64,000 bases of DNA from Anaeromyxobacter diazotrophicus (GTDB lineage: Bacteria > Myxococcota > Myxococcia > Myxococcales > Anaeromyxobacteraceae): the NCBI RefSeq assembly GCF_013340205.1, contig NZ_BJTG01000005.1, positions 248,001 through 312,000 on the forward strand, given 5' to 3'. Shown here piece by piece: positions 35,803 through 44,243 of the stretch. A model generated the notes under the pieces. The model made no database searches, was not told the DNA's origin, and saw only the letters and a list, made by a program, of their open reading frames with translations. How positions within the stretch are numbered: position 1 is the first letter of the stretch; each line of letters starts with the position of its first letter. Both the position numbers and the translations under genes were made by a program.

Positions 35803-37137
35803 GTGAGCGGACCTGGCTTGGCACCTCCCGACATCGCGGCGCTGCCCTTCCTCGGCCTCGGCAGCGAGGGCGCGGTGCGCCAGCTCGCGGATGCGCTGCC
35901 GCACGGGCTGTTCACGACCGACGTCACGGGCCGCATCACCTACTGGAACCGCGCCGCCGAGCGCGTCACCGGCTACACGCGCGACGAGGCGGTGGGGGGG
36001 TACTGCTCGCTGCTCGCCGGCGACGCGGTCCGGGGCTGCGCCTGCGGGCTCGGGCCGATCAAGTGCGGGATGGTCGAGCAGCAGCGCGTCACGAAGACCT
36101 GCACCGTCCGGACGAAGGACGGCCGGCTGCTGCTCATCGTGAAGAGCGCGGTCGCGCTGTTCGCGCCTGGAGGGGAGCCGGTCGGAGCGCTGGAGACCTT
36201 CACGCAGGCGGCGGTCGAGCCCCCCGGCCGTCGCGCCGCGGCCGGGGAGGAGCCGAAGGCGCTCCTCGGCGGGGCCTCCGCGATGGAGGAGCTCCACCGG
36301 ATGGTCGGGCTGGTCGCCGGGTCGGGCGCGACCGTGCTGATCCTCGGCGAGAGCGGCACGGGGAAGGAGCGGGTGGCGGAGGCGATCCACGCCGCCAGCC
36401 CCTGGGCCAGCGGTCCGTTCCTGCGGGTGAGCTGCTCGGGGCTCGAGGACGTCGCGGCCGAGGCGGAGCTGATGGCGAACCTGCGCGCCTCGGCCTCGAC
36501 CGGCGGCGACGATCGCGGGACCTTGCTCCTCGACGAGATCGCCGACCTGTCGCCGCTCGTCCAGCTCCGGCTGCTGCGCGCGCTCGAGGAGCGGGAGCGG
36601 AGGAGCGAGGGGGCGCCGGCGGGGCGGCGGCTGCGCCTGCTCTGCACCTCGAACCGCGAGGTCAAGGGGCTGGTCGACGCCGGGCGCTTCCGGGCCGACC
36701 TCTACTTCCGGTTGGCCGTCTTCCCGCTGCGCGTGCCGCCGCTCCGGGAGCGCGCCGCCGACCTCCGGCTCATCGGCGAGGCCTTCCTGGAGCGCCGCGT
36801 CCCCGCCCCGGAGGGCCGCCACCGGCGGATCCGGCCCGAGGCGCTGGCGGCGCTGGAGGCCTACCCGTGGCCGGGGAACGTGCGGGAGCTGCAGAATGTG
36901 CTCGAGTTCGCCGCGCTCCAGGCCGGGCCGGCTGACATCGAGCTCCGCCACCTCCCGGCCGACGTGCGCGCGCTCGCGCCGGCCAGCGCGGGCGGTCCGC
37001 GCGCCGCCATGCCCGGGCCGGCGGAGATCCGGACGGCGCTCGCGGCCTGCGGCGGGAACCGCGCGGCCGCGGCGCGACGGCTGGGCATCTCGCGGGTGAC
37101 GCTCTGGAAGAGGCTCAAGGGCGAGGGGCAGGGCTGA
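35803..37137 (+). CDS. PAS-AAA+-Fis regulator (NtrC class) without GAFTGA
   Basis: A 444-residue regulator. An N-terminal PAS domain (about 25-125) has LFTTDVTGRITYWNRAAERV and five cysteines (Cys68, 79, 81, 88, 100), suggesting a haem, Fe-S or thiol redox switch. The AAA+ domain has Walker A GESGTGKE (182-189), Walker B GTLLLDEIADL and VNCxxL-like VSCSGLEDV. The sigma-54 contact loop GAFTGA is missing; that stretch reads LMANLRASASTGG. The Fis-type HTH is GNRAAAARRLGISRVTLWKR. GTG 35803 is chosen since the longer frame begins inside a terminator. Next to the cytochrome gene, it is a candidate redox regulator of it. Confidence 0.85.
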   Translation: MSGPGLAPPDIAALPFLGLGSEGAVRQLADALPHGLFTTDVTGRITYWNRAAERVTGYTRDEAVGGYCSLLAGDAVRGCACGLGPIKCGMVEQQRVTKTCTVRTKDGRLLLIVKSAVALFAPGGEPVGALETFTQAAVEPPGRRAAAGEEPKALLGGASAMEELHRMVGLVAGSGATVLILGESGTGKERVAEAIHAASPWASGPFLRVSCSGLEDVAAEAELMANLRASASTGGDDRGTLLLDEIADLSPLVQLRLLRALEERERRSEGAPAGRRLRLLCTSNREVKGLVDAGRFRADLYFRLAVFPLRVPPLRERAADLRLIGEAFLERRVPAPEGRHRRIRPEALAALEAYPWPGNVRELQNVLEFAALQAGPADIELRHLPADVRALAPASAGGPRAAMPGPAEIRTALAACGGNRAAAARRLGISRVTLWKRLKGEGQG

Positions 37138-37307
37138 CGGCCTCGGACGGAGGCGCGCCGTCGAGCGCCCTGGCCGCCGGGCCCGTGACCTGAGGGCGGC
37201 CGCCGCCCCGGCACGGCCCTTCGCGGCCGGCCGTGGCGCCCTCGCGCGCCGCGACGCATGTTGTCCGTGCGCCAGCCGTGGCGGCGCGCTCGAGGCACGC
37301 CGACGGC

Positions 37308-39488
37308 ATGCACGGCCTCTCCGACCGCCAGTTCCTCGTCTTCCTCCTACAGTTCACGGTCCTCCTCGCCGCCGCGCGCGCCCTGGGAGGGCTCGCCCGG
37401 CGGCTCGGGCAGCCGAGCGTCATGGGCGAGGTCATCGCCGGCGTGGTGCTCGGGCCCACGGTGCTCGGGCACGTCCTGCCGGGCGTGGAGGGGTTCGTCT
37501 TCCCGAAGGATCCGCGGCAGGGTGGCCTCCTCGAGCTCCTGAGCTGGATCGGGATGATCCTGCTCATGCTGCGGACCGGCATCGACACCGACGTGTCCCG
37601 GTGGCGGACGCTGAAGGGCCCGGCGCTGCTCGCCAGCCTGTGCGGGATCGCCGTGCCGTTCGCGGTGGGCGTCGGCACCGGGCTCGTCGTCCCCCTCGAC
37701 CTGGTCGGGCGCGGCGGGCGCCCCCTCTTCGCCGCCTTCCTGGCGACCGCGATGTCCATCTCCGCGGTGAAGGTCATCGCCAAGATCCTGCTCGACCTGA
37801 ACCTCACCCGGCGCGACGTCGGGATCGTGATCATCGGCGCGTCGGTCCTCGACGACACGGTCGGGTGGGTGCTGCTCGCCATCGTCATCCGCGTCGCCAA
37901 GACCGGCGCGGTCGCCTTCGGGAGCGTCGCCGGGACGCTCGCGGCGACGGCCGGGTTCGGGGTCTTCGCGCTGCTGGTGATCCGGCCGCTCGCCGGGAGG
38001 GCCATCCGGTGGCTCGAGCGTGAGGGCCGCCTCGAGCACGGGACCACGAGCGCCGTCCTCGTGCTGACGCTCGCGTGCGCCTCGCTCACCCAGGCGCTCG
38101 GGATCCACGCCATCTTCGGCGCCTTCGTGGCCGGGCTCATCGTCGGCCAGTCGCCGCGCATCAAGGAGGGCACGCTCGGCTCGATCGACAGCATGGTCAT
38201 GGGCGTGTTCGCGCCGGTGTTCTTCGCGTACTCGGGGCTGAACGTGGAGGTGCTCGCCCTGCCGGCCTGGCCGGTCACGGCGCTGGTCCTCGGCGGCGCC
38301 ATCGTGGGCAAGATCCTCGGGGCCGGGCTGGGGGCGCGCCTCGGCGGCATGCGGCCGCGGGAGGCGCTGGCGGTGGGCGTGGGGGTCTCGGCGCGCGGCT
38401 CGACCGAGCTCGTCGTGGCGCGCATCGGGATGGACCTCGGCGTGCTCGCCGCGCCGATGTACGCGCTCATCGTCCTCGTCCCCATCGTCACGAGCCTCGC
38501 GACGCCCATCCTGCTGCGCTGGGCGCTCCGCGGCGTGCCGCTCGGGGCCGACGAGGCGCAGCGCTTCGCGGAAGAGGCCGCCGAGCGCCGGTCGGTCATC
38601 CGGCGGCGCGGGACGAAGATCCTCGTGCCCACCTCGGGCGAGCCGCACGCGCTGCAGGCGCTCCGGTTGGCGGCGCCGCTCGGGCTCCAGCCGGGCGCGA
38701 CCCTGGTGGGACTCGTGGTGACGGGCCCCGGCGGCGCGGCGCCGCGGCGCGGCAGCCCGCCGGCGGAGGAGATCGCGGCCCAGGCGGAGGCGGTCGCGCG
38801 CGCGCTCGAGGTGCCCGACTTCCACGCGTCGGTGGTGGCCGCGCCGTCGGTCGACGAGGCGGTCACCGCCGAGGCGGCGCGGGACTACGATCTCGTCTTC
38901 CTGGGCCTGAACCGGCGGCGCGCCCTCTCGCACCGCCTCCTGCGCGCGCTGCTCGCCTCGGGCTCCTGCGACGTGGTGGTGGTCCGGGCCGGGGCCACCC
39001 CGGAGACGTTTCGCCGGATCGTGCTCCCGGTGACGGGCATCGCCCCCTCCCGCGCCGCCGCGGAGCTGGCGTTCGCCTACGCCCGCCAGACGCGCGCGCG
39101 CCTGCACCTGCTCCACGTCGTCGAGGCGGAGGCCTCGTCGGGCGGCCGCGTCCGCACGGAGCTGCGGCTGCTCGGCGCGCGCATGCTCGAGCAGCTCGTC
39201 GCCCGCGGGCGTCGGGAGGGCGTGGACGTGCGCTGCCGGCTCGCGTCGTCGCGCTTCCCGGGCCGGGTCATCCTGGACGAGGCGGTCGAGGAGCGCGCCG
39301 ACCTCATCCTGCTGGGGGCCACCCCGCGCTTCGTGGCCGGGCGCGCCTTCCTGGGGGCGATGACGGACTCCATCCTGGCCCGCGCGCCCTGCGCGGTCGC
39401 GATCTACACCGGCGGCGTGCGGCCCGAGGCGCTGCGCGCCACCGCCCCCGAGCCCGAGCCCGAGGGCGATCGCGAGACGGCGAGCTAG
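37308..39488 (+). CDS. CPA2-type cation:proton antiporter with two UspA-like domains
   Basis: A 726-residue inner-membrane protein. The first 410 residues form a Na+/H+ exchanger domain: MGEVIAGVVLGPTVLGHVLP, LFAAFLATAMSISAVKVIAK, VLDDTVGWVLLAIVI (ion-site Asp pair), AIFGAFVAGLIVG and SARGSTELVVARIGM. The C-terminal cytosolic part has two UspA-type halves (ILVPTSGEPHALQALRLAAP; RIVLPVTGIAPSRAAAELAF to ILLGATPRF), which usually bind nucleotides and regulate transport. I chose ATG 37308 because hydrophobic sequence starts right after it; the frame from 37233 adds an Arg-rich extension. No strong ribosome site is seen. Confidence 0.9.
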   Translation: MHGLSDRQFLVFLLQFTVLLAAARALGGLARRLGQPSVMGEVIAGVVLGPTVLGHVLPGVEGFVFPKDPRQGGLLELLSWIGMILLMLRTGIDTDVSRWRTLKGPALLASLCGIAVPFAVGVGTGLVVPLDLVGRGGRPLFAAFLATAMSISAVKVIAKILLDLNLTRRDVGIVIIGASVLDDTVGWVLLAIVIRVAKTGAVAFGSVAGTLAATAGFGVFALLVIRPLAGRAIRWLEREGRLEHGTTSAVLVLTLACASLTQALGIHAIFGAFVAGLIVGQSPRIKEGTLGSIDSMVMGVFAPVFFAYSGLNVEVLALPAWPVTALVLGGAIVGKILGAGLGARLGGMRPREALAVGVGVSARGSTELVVARIGMDLGVLAAPMYALIVLVPIVTSLATPILLRWALRGVPLGADEAQRFAEEAAERRSVIRRRGTKILVPTSGEPHALQALRLAAPLGLQPGATLVGLVVTGPGGAAPRRGSPPAEEIAAQAEAVARALEVPDFHASVVAAPSVDEAVTAEAARDYDLVFLGLNRRRALSHRLLRALLASGSCDVVVVRAGATPETFRRIVLPVTGIAPSRAAAELAFAYARQTRARLHLLHVVEAEASSGGRVRTELRLLGARMLEQLVARGRREGVDVRCRLASSRFPGRVILDEAVEERADLILLGATPRFVAGRAFLGAMTDSILARAPCAVAIYTGGVRPEALRATAPEPEPEGDRETAS

Positions 39489-39613
39489 CGCCAGGTCGAG
39501 GCGCGCGCGGCCGCGCCGGGCCGCTCGCGGCGGCCGGCAGCCGTGTCCCTCGCGGGAACAAGCGCGTGCGCGCCCCGGCGGGTCGTGCTACTCGGACCCG
39601 AGGAGGAGACGGC

Positions 39614-39952
39614 ATGGGCGGCACGGTGGTGGTGATGCACGCGGCGGAGCTGGGGCGCGGGGACGAGGTGCTCGGCGCGAAGCTCGCGGGGAGCTTCCTG
39701 CGGACGCTCGCCGCGGTGGAGCCGAAGCCCGAGGCGATCGTCTTCTACAACGCAGCCGTGAAGCTCCTCGCGCCGGAGTCGGCCGCCCTCGAGGCGCTGC
39801 GCCAGCTCGAGGACGCGGGCGTCGAGCTCCTGGCGTGCGTCACCTGCCTCGAGCACTTCGAGCTCACGGAGCGCCTCGCCCTGGGAGAGGTGTCCAACAT
39901 GCGCGACATCGTCCAGCGGCTGAACGCCGCCGCGAAGGTCCTGACCGTGTAG
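39614..39952 (+). CDS. DsrE/YedF-like protein of the selenium-metabolism-linked family
   Basis: A 112-residue cytosolic protein. AIVFYNAAVKLLAPESAALE, QLEDAGVELLACVTCLEHFE and LTERLALGEVSNMRDIVQRL match the C-terminal DsrE-like domain of YedF, which is genomically linked to selenium use. The Cys pair CVTC matches the family's CGTC. The usual N-terminal TusA-like domain is absent. AGGAGGAG precedes the ATG at 39614. It lies about 4 kb after the UGA-containing cytochrome and may support selenium or sulfur handling. The biochemical role of YedF is unproven. Confidence 0.78.
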   Translation: MGGTVVVMHAAELGRGDEVLGAKLAGSFLRTLAAVEPKPEAIVFYNAAVKLLAPESAALEALRQLEDAGVELLACVTCLEHFELTERLALGEVSNMRDIVQRLNAAAKVLTV

Positions 39953-40042
39953 CGGTCGCTCGGAGCCGAGGTCGCGCGGCCGGCCTCTTGCAGTCACCTG
40001 GCCGGCGCGCGCACCTGTCCGCCGGCGAGCGCGGCGCGCATG

Positions 40043-40081
40043 ATTGGGGCTCCAATGAAACGCTGGTCCAACCAGGATTGG
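40043..40081. promoter_or_regulatory. Paired palindromes upstream of the NnrS-like gene
   Basis: ATTGG-GGCT-CCAAT (40043-40056) and CCAA-CCAGGA-TTGG (40068-40081) are two dyads whose starts lie 25 bp apart and which share the arms CCAA/TTGG. They sit 69 bp before the NnrS-like start, a fitting place for an operator. They do not match the FNR/NNR consensus TTGAT-N4-ATCAA. Confidence 0.45.
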
Positions 40082-40149
40082 GTGCGCGCGCACCGCGGGG
40101 TGGGTGACGCACCGGCATTTGGGTTGCGGCCGAGCTCGAGGAGGGGCCG

Positions 40150-41346
40150 ATGAGCGCGGCGCCCGATCCTCGCGAAGCGGGCGAGCGCACTGCGCTCGTG
40201 CAGCCGGACCCGCTCTGGCGCCGTGAGCCCTGGCGCCTGCTCTTCCCGGAGGCGATGCTCGCCGCCCTGGCCGGCGTGGGCGCGTGGCTGACGTACGGCC
40301 TCGGCGCGAACGTCGGCTATCCCTCCGACTTCCACGCCGTGGCCCAGATCGAGGGCTTCCTCGCCTGCATCGCGGCCGGCTTCCTCTTCACGTTCCTCCC
40401 CCGCCGCGTCGGCGCGCCCCCGGCGACGCCGCTCCAGGTGGCGCTGGCGGTGCTCGCCCCGGCGGTGGCGGTCGTGGCGGCGGCGCTCGGCGCGGAGGTC
40501 GCGTCGCAGGCGGCCTGGCTCGTGCTCGTGGGCGTGCTCCTCGCGTTCGCCGCGCCCCGGCTGGCGGCGGCGGGTGCCACGCTGAAGCTGCCGAACGCCA
40601 TCGTCTGGGTGCCGGCGGGGCTGCTCTTCGGAGCGGCCGGCGCGGTGCTGCGCGTCTGGGCTGGCGCCGCGGAGGACGTGCCGCTCCGCCTCGCGGGCCA
40701 GGGCCTCCTCACCCAGGGCATGCTCACCGCGCTCGTCGTGGGCGTGGGCGCGACCCTGCTGCCGGTGCTCACGCGCGGCGTGCCGCACGCCGAGACGGCG
40801 GGCACGGCGCGCGACGCGGCCGCGAAGGCGCTGCACCTCGCCGGCGCCGCGGCGCTGGCGGCGAGCTTCTTCGTCGAGGCGGAGGCCTCGCCCCGGCTCG
40901 GCTGCGCGGTCCGCGCGGCGGTGGCGCTGGTCACCCTGCTCGCCGCTGCCCGGATCGATCGCCTCCCGACCGTCCCGGGGCTGCACCGGCGGTTGGTCTG
41001 GCTCTCCGCCTGGCTCTTGCCGCTCGGCTACGCGCTGGCGGCGGTGACGCCGCGGTACGAGGAGGCGGGGCTGCACGTCGTGTACATCGGCGGGTTCGCC
41101 CTGATGGCGCTGTCGGTCGGCCACCACGTCGCGCAGGCGCACGGGGGGACGCCCCGGGTGCTCGCCGGGCGCCCGCGGCGCCTGGTCGCGCTGGCCGCCC
41201 TCGTCCTCGGCGCGCTCGTGCTGCGCGGGATCGTCGATCTCGACCGCCCCCATGAGCGCGTGTGGCTCGCCCTCGCGTCCCTCGCGTTCCTCGGCGCGAC
41301 GGCCTGCTGGGCGTCGCTGGTGCTGCCGAGGCTGCGGGGGGTCTAG
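40150..41346 (+). CDS. NnrS-family multi-pass membrane protein
   Basis: A 398-residue inner-membrane protein with about 12 helices. The opening EPWRLLFPEAMLAALAGVGA, YPSDFHAVAQIEGFLACIAA then GFLFTFLPRRVGAP, and later LTQGMLTALVVGVGATLLPV then LTRG and HVAQAHGG, follow the NnrS pattern. In other bacteria NnrS contains haem and copper and protects against nitric oxide. Conserved His residues are present (DFHAV, GGFALMALSVGHHVAQAH). GAGGAGG lies six bases before the ATG. It is probably part of the anaerobic or nitrosative respiratory gene set. Confidence 0.85.
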   Translation: MSAAPDPREAGERTALVQPDPLWRREPWRLLFPEAMLAALAGVGAWLTYGLGANVGYPSDFHAVAQIEGFLACIAAGFLFTFLPRRVGAPPATPLQVALAVLAPAVAVVAAALGAEVASQAAWLVLVGVLLAFAAPRLAAAGATLKLPNAIVWVPAGLLFGAAGAVLRVWAGAAEDVPLRLAGQGLLTQGMLTALVVGVGATLLPVLTRGVPHAETAGTARDAAAKALHLAGAAALAASFFVEAEASPRLGCAVRAAVALVTLLAAARIDRLPTVPGLHRRLVWLSAWLLPLGYALAAVTPRYEEAGLHVVYIGGFALMALSVGHHVAQAHGGTPRVLAGRPRRLVALAALVLGALVLRGIVDLDRPHERVWLALASLAFLGATACWASLVLPRLRGV

Positions 41347-41377
41347 CGCGCCTGAGGGGTTCCGTGCGGCCGGACGG

Positions 41378-41863
41378 TCACTTCCTCGCGATGAACGCCT
41401 CGCGATCGGTCGCCCGCCACGTCACGAGATGGTCGCCGAACTGGAGCTCGTAGGCGTGACCGGTCGTCGAATAGCGCAGGATCGTCCCGCGCAGCGGACG
41501 GAGGCACATGCGGCCCTGCGCGACAGCCTGCTCGAGCGTTGCTGGGTAGTGGCCCTCCCGCTCCATGTACCGTCGAAGTCCGCCACGGATCGCCTCACCG
41601 TGCTCGACGCACTCGTTGTAAGCCCGCGTCCTGCTCCGGCTCCCGACCAGGAACCCGACCCCGGCGACGGCCACCAATGCCAGCGCGGCGAGGAACCGGA
41701 CGGAGCGGCGCTGCCGCTTCGTGAGCCGCAGCACGGCGCCCGCGGCCAGGGCCGAGTCGAGCGCGATCCACGCCAGGCTGCCCATGGGGTCCGAAACATC
41801 CTCGCCGAGGTAGACGGCACCGACCAGCACCCCCGCGAGCACGAGCGCGTTCGAGGCGATCAT
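41378..41863 (-). CDS. Hypothetical membrane protein with pseudopilin-like tail
   Basis: A 161-residue protein, start uncertain. From ATG 41863, hydrophobic segments lie at ALVLAGVLVGAVYLG, LAWIALDSALAAGAVL and FLAALALVAVAGVGFLVG. A soluble C-terminus follows: ECVEHGEAIRGGLRRYMERE, then GHYPATLEQAV. The YPATLEQAV pattern recalls the globular part of type II secretion pseudopilins, but there is no prepilin site. The frame extends upstream to GTG 41974 with a Pro/Arg-rich stretch I left out. No ribosome site decides the start. No function assigned. Confidence 0.55.
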   Translation of the reverse strand: MIASNALVLAGVLVGAVYLGEDVSDPMGSLAWIALDSALAAGAVLRLTKRQRRSVRFLAALALVAVAGVGFLVGSRSRTRAYNECVEHGEAIRGGLRRYMEREGHYPATLEQAVAQGRMCLRPLRGTILRYSTTGHAYELQFGDHLVTWRATDREAFIARK

Positions 41864-42113
41864 CTTCGAGGACGGGATACCCGTGCCGAGCTCAGGGCGG
41901 ATCCGGCTCGAGGACGGCCGAGCACGACGAGCGCCAGGAGGGCGGGGAGGGTCGGCATCCGGGGATGACAACACGTCGCGTGGCGTGCCGTAAACCCTCA
42001 GCCCGCCGTCCGGCGCGGAGCGCCAGCCCGCGTGCGGCCCCGGGCCGCGTGCGCATCTTCTCCTCTCACGGGGAGGACGGACCTTCCCGTCGAACGCGCC
42101 TCAGGGAGCGACC

Positions 42114-42539
42114 ATGATCGAGCACGTCAGCCTGCGCTGCAGCGATTCGAAGGCGAGCCGGCGCTTCTACGAGCGCGCGCTGAAGCCGCTCGGGTACCGC
42201 TGCGACATGAAGTATGGCGACTCGTTCGGGTTCAAGGACGAGGCGGGGCGACACGACTTCTGGGTCACCGCCGGGAAGGTGGGGACGCCGACGCACGTCG
42301 CCTTCCTCGCTCCGTCGAAGGCCGCCATCGACGCGTTCCACGCCGCGGCGCTGAAGGAGGGCGGGAAGGACAACGGCGAGCCCGGTCCGCGCGAGGGGTA
42401 CGCGGCCTACGCGGCGTTCGCCTTCGACCTCGACGGGAACAACGTCGAGGCGGTGCTCTGGGAGAGCGCGCCGGCGGCCTCGGGCCGGAAGCGGCCCGCC
42501 GCGGCCGGGAAGCGGAAGAAGAAGGTCGCACGGCGCTGA
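42114..42539 (+). CDS. VOC-family (glyoxalase-like) protein
   Basis: A 141-residue cytosolic protein: MIEHVSLRCSDSKASRRFYE, KPLGYRC, DFWVTAGKVGTPTHVAFLAP and AAFAFDLDGNNVEAVLWE are the standard VOC-fold order with His and Glu metal ligands. The last 25 residues are very basic (RKRPAAAGKRKKKVARR), an addition that could bind nucleic acid or be unstructured. AGGGAG precedes the ATG. Substrate unknown. Confidence 0.88.
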   Translation: MIEHVSLRCSDSKASRRFYERALKPLGYRCDMKYGDSFGFKDEAGRHDFWVTAGKVGTPTHVAFLAPSKAAIDAFHAAALKEGGKDNGEPGPREGYAAYAAFAFDLDGNNVEAVLWESAPAASGRKRPAAAGKRKKKVARR

Positions 42540-42702
42540 TCCCGCGGCCGAGCGCTCCACCCCGGCGCTCCCTTCACCGCGGCGCGCGGGGCGCGCTTTG
42601 CGCCGCTCCCGGCCGAGTGGCAGGATGACCCCGGGTCGGCTGCCGCGGCGCCCGGAGGCGGAGCCCGCGCGCGCCGCTCCCCGGCCCCAGGAGCTTCACG
42701 AC

Positions 42703-43242
42703 ATGCATCCGTTCTCCCCGGCCCAGGTGGTCGGGTACGTGGCCCTCGCCCTGGGGGTCACCGGGTTCCTCCAGCGCGACGACGGCCGGCTCAAGTTCTT
42801 CGTCGCCTTGGAGTCCTTCGTCTACGTCCTCCACTTCGCGCTGCTCGGGCGCCCGCCAGCCGCCTCGAGCGCGGCGGTCTCCGGCGTGCGCACGCTGCTC
42901 TCGAGGTGGTTCCGCTCGGCCTGGCTGGCGGCGGCGAGCGTCGCCGTCAACCTCGCCCTGGCCGTGGCGCTCGCGACGCACGGCGCGGGCTGGCTCCCCG
43001 TCGCCGCGTCCTGCCTCGGCGCGGTGGCGGTCTTCACGCTGGAGGGGATCCCGATGCGCGTCGCGCTGCTCGGGAGCACCTCGCTCTGGCTCGCGAACAA
43101 CGTCCTCAGCCGCTCCATCGGCGGCACGGTGCTCGAGTCGCTCATCGCCGTCGCGAGCCTCTCGACCATCGCCCGGATGGCCTTCGCGCAGCGCGCCGCG
43201 GAGCGGGAGGCGGTCAGGCCGGCGACACGGGCCGCGACATGA
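42703..43242 (+). CDS. YgjV-family inner-membrane protein
   Basis: A 179-residue protein with about five helices. QVVGYVALALGVTGFLQRDD and ALESFVYVLHFALLG match the YgjV family. The start at ATG 42703 follows CAGGAG; the frame further upstream is Arg-rich and unlikely. The 3' end overlaps the convergent acetyltransferase gene by 29 bp. Function of the family is unknown. Confidence 0.8.
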   Translation: MHPFSPAQVVGYVALALGVTGFLQRDDGRLKFFVALESFVYVLHFALLGRPPAASSAAVSGVRTLLSRWFRSAWLAAASVAVNLALAVALATHGAGWLPVAASCLGAVAVFTLEGIPMRVALLGSTSLWLANNVLSRSIGGTVLESLIAVASLSTIARMAFAQRAAEREAVRPATRAAT

Positions 43243-44131
43243 CCGTGCTGCCGCCGGGCACGAAGGCGGTGTACTCCTCCGAGGCCTGCAGCGCGGCGGG
43301 CACCGCCTCCGGCGCGACCTTCCGGAAGCCGTGGCCGGCGAAGAAGTCCTCGGCCGTGGAGGTGACGACGTAGAGCGTCCGGACGCCGGCCAGCACCGCC
43401 TCGAAGAGGAGCCGCTCGTGGAGCCTGCTCCCCAGGCCGGCGTTGCGGCGCGTCCAGTGGACCGCCATCGAGCGGACGAGGCCGTCCTGCCCGGCCACCT
43501 GGAGCCCGGCGCAGCCGATGACCCGGCCGCCCTCGCTGGCGGCGAGGAAGCGCTGGTGCGCTCCGCCGACGTCCCGCAGCGGGAGCAGCGAGGCCGCCAG
43601 CAGCTGCTGGATGGCGCCGAGATCGCCGCCCGAGGCTGGTCCGATCGCGATGGTGGCGGCCCCGGTCGCGGCGGGCGCCGCCAGCTCCCGCGCGAACACG
43701 CGGATGAGCCGGCGCCGCAGCTCGTTGCGGACGGCGCGGTAGCGCGCGAGCTTCTCCTCGCCGGTGCCCCCTCCGTCGGCCGGCTCGGGGAGCGGCCAGT
43801 GGACCTTGAGGACGCCGCGGAGCGCGGGCGGGGTCGGGTCTTCCTCCGACAGGACCACGATCGCCTGCACGTCGGCGGTGTCCACCTCGTCGAGCGCCCG
43901 CGGGGGCTCGTCGGCGACGCCCACCGAGAGCTCGGCGAGCACGCGCTGCGCGAGGGGATCGACGCGCCCGCGGCCCGGGGCGGCGGAGGAGATGCGGATC
44001 TGCCGCGGCGCCAGGGCCCGCGCCATCCCCTGCGCGAGCTGGCCCAGGGCCGAGTGGGTCCGCGACAGGATGAGCGCGTGCCGCGCGCCGCTGGAGTTCA
44101 GGAGGTCCGCGTCCGCTTCCCAGCTCGACAT
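43214..44131 (-). CDS. ArsC-like (catalytically dead) domain fused to ArsN2-like acetyltransferase
   Basis: A 305-residue protein. Residues 1-150 follow the low-molecular-weight phosphatase/ArsC fold: RHALILSRTHSALGQLAQGM, VDPLAQRVLAELSVGV, TADVQAIVVLSEED, HWPLPEPADG. The CX5R loop is SRTHSAL here, so the catalytic Cys is gone. Residues 160-305 are a GNAT like arsenic-resistance ArsN2: LGAIQQLLAASLLPL, LVRSMAVHWTRRNAGLGSRL, TLYVVTSTAEDFFAGHGFRK then VAPEAVPAALQASEEY. ArsN-type enzymes acetylate organoarsenicals. ATG 44131 has GAGGTG six bases upstream. The ArsC-like part may now only bind a ligand or partner. Confidence 0.8.
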   Translation of the reverse strand: MSSWEADADLLNSSGARHALILSRTHSALGQLAQGMARALAPRQIRISSAAPGRGRVDPLAQRVLAELSVGVADEPPRALDEVDTADVQAIVVLSEEDPTPPALRGVLKVHWPLPEPADGGGTGEEKLARYRAVRNELRRRLIRVFARELAAPAATGAATIAIGPASGGDLGAIQQLLAASLLPLRDVGGAHQRFLAASEGGRVIGCAGLQVAGQDGLVRSMAVHWTRRNAGLGSRLHERLLFEAVLAGVRTLYVVTSTAEDFFAGHGFRKVAPEAVPAALQASEEYTAFVPGGSTVMSRPVSPA

Positions 44132-44192
44132 GGCCACACCTCGCGTCCGGGCCGAGGCTCCCGCGCGGACCGGCCCCATACCCATAGCACGG

Positions 44193-44220
44193 GCCGTCGC
44201 CGCCGCGCCCCGGCGACGGC
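44193..44220 (-). terminator. Hairpin between receiver and acetyltransferase genes
   Basis: GCCGTCGCC (44193-44201) and GGCGACGGC (44212-44220) are perfectly complementary, between two minus-strand genes. It could terminate the receiver-protein transcript. There is no T-run. Confidence 0.5.
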
Positions 44221-44243
44221 GGCTCCGACGGCCGCGAAGCCCT

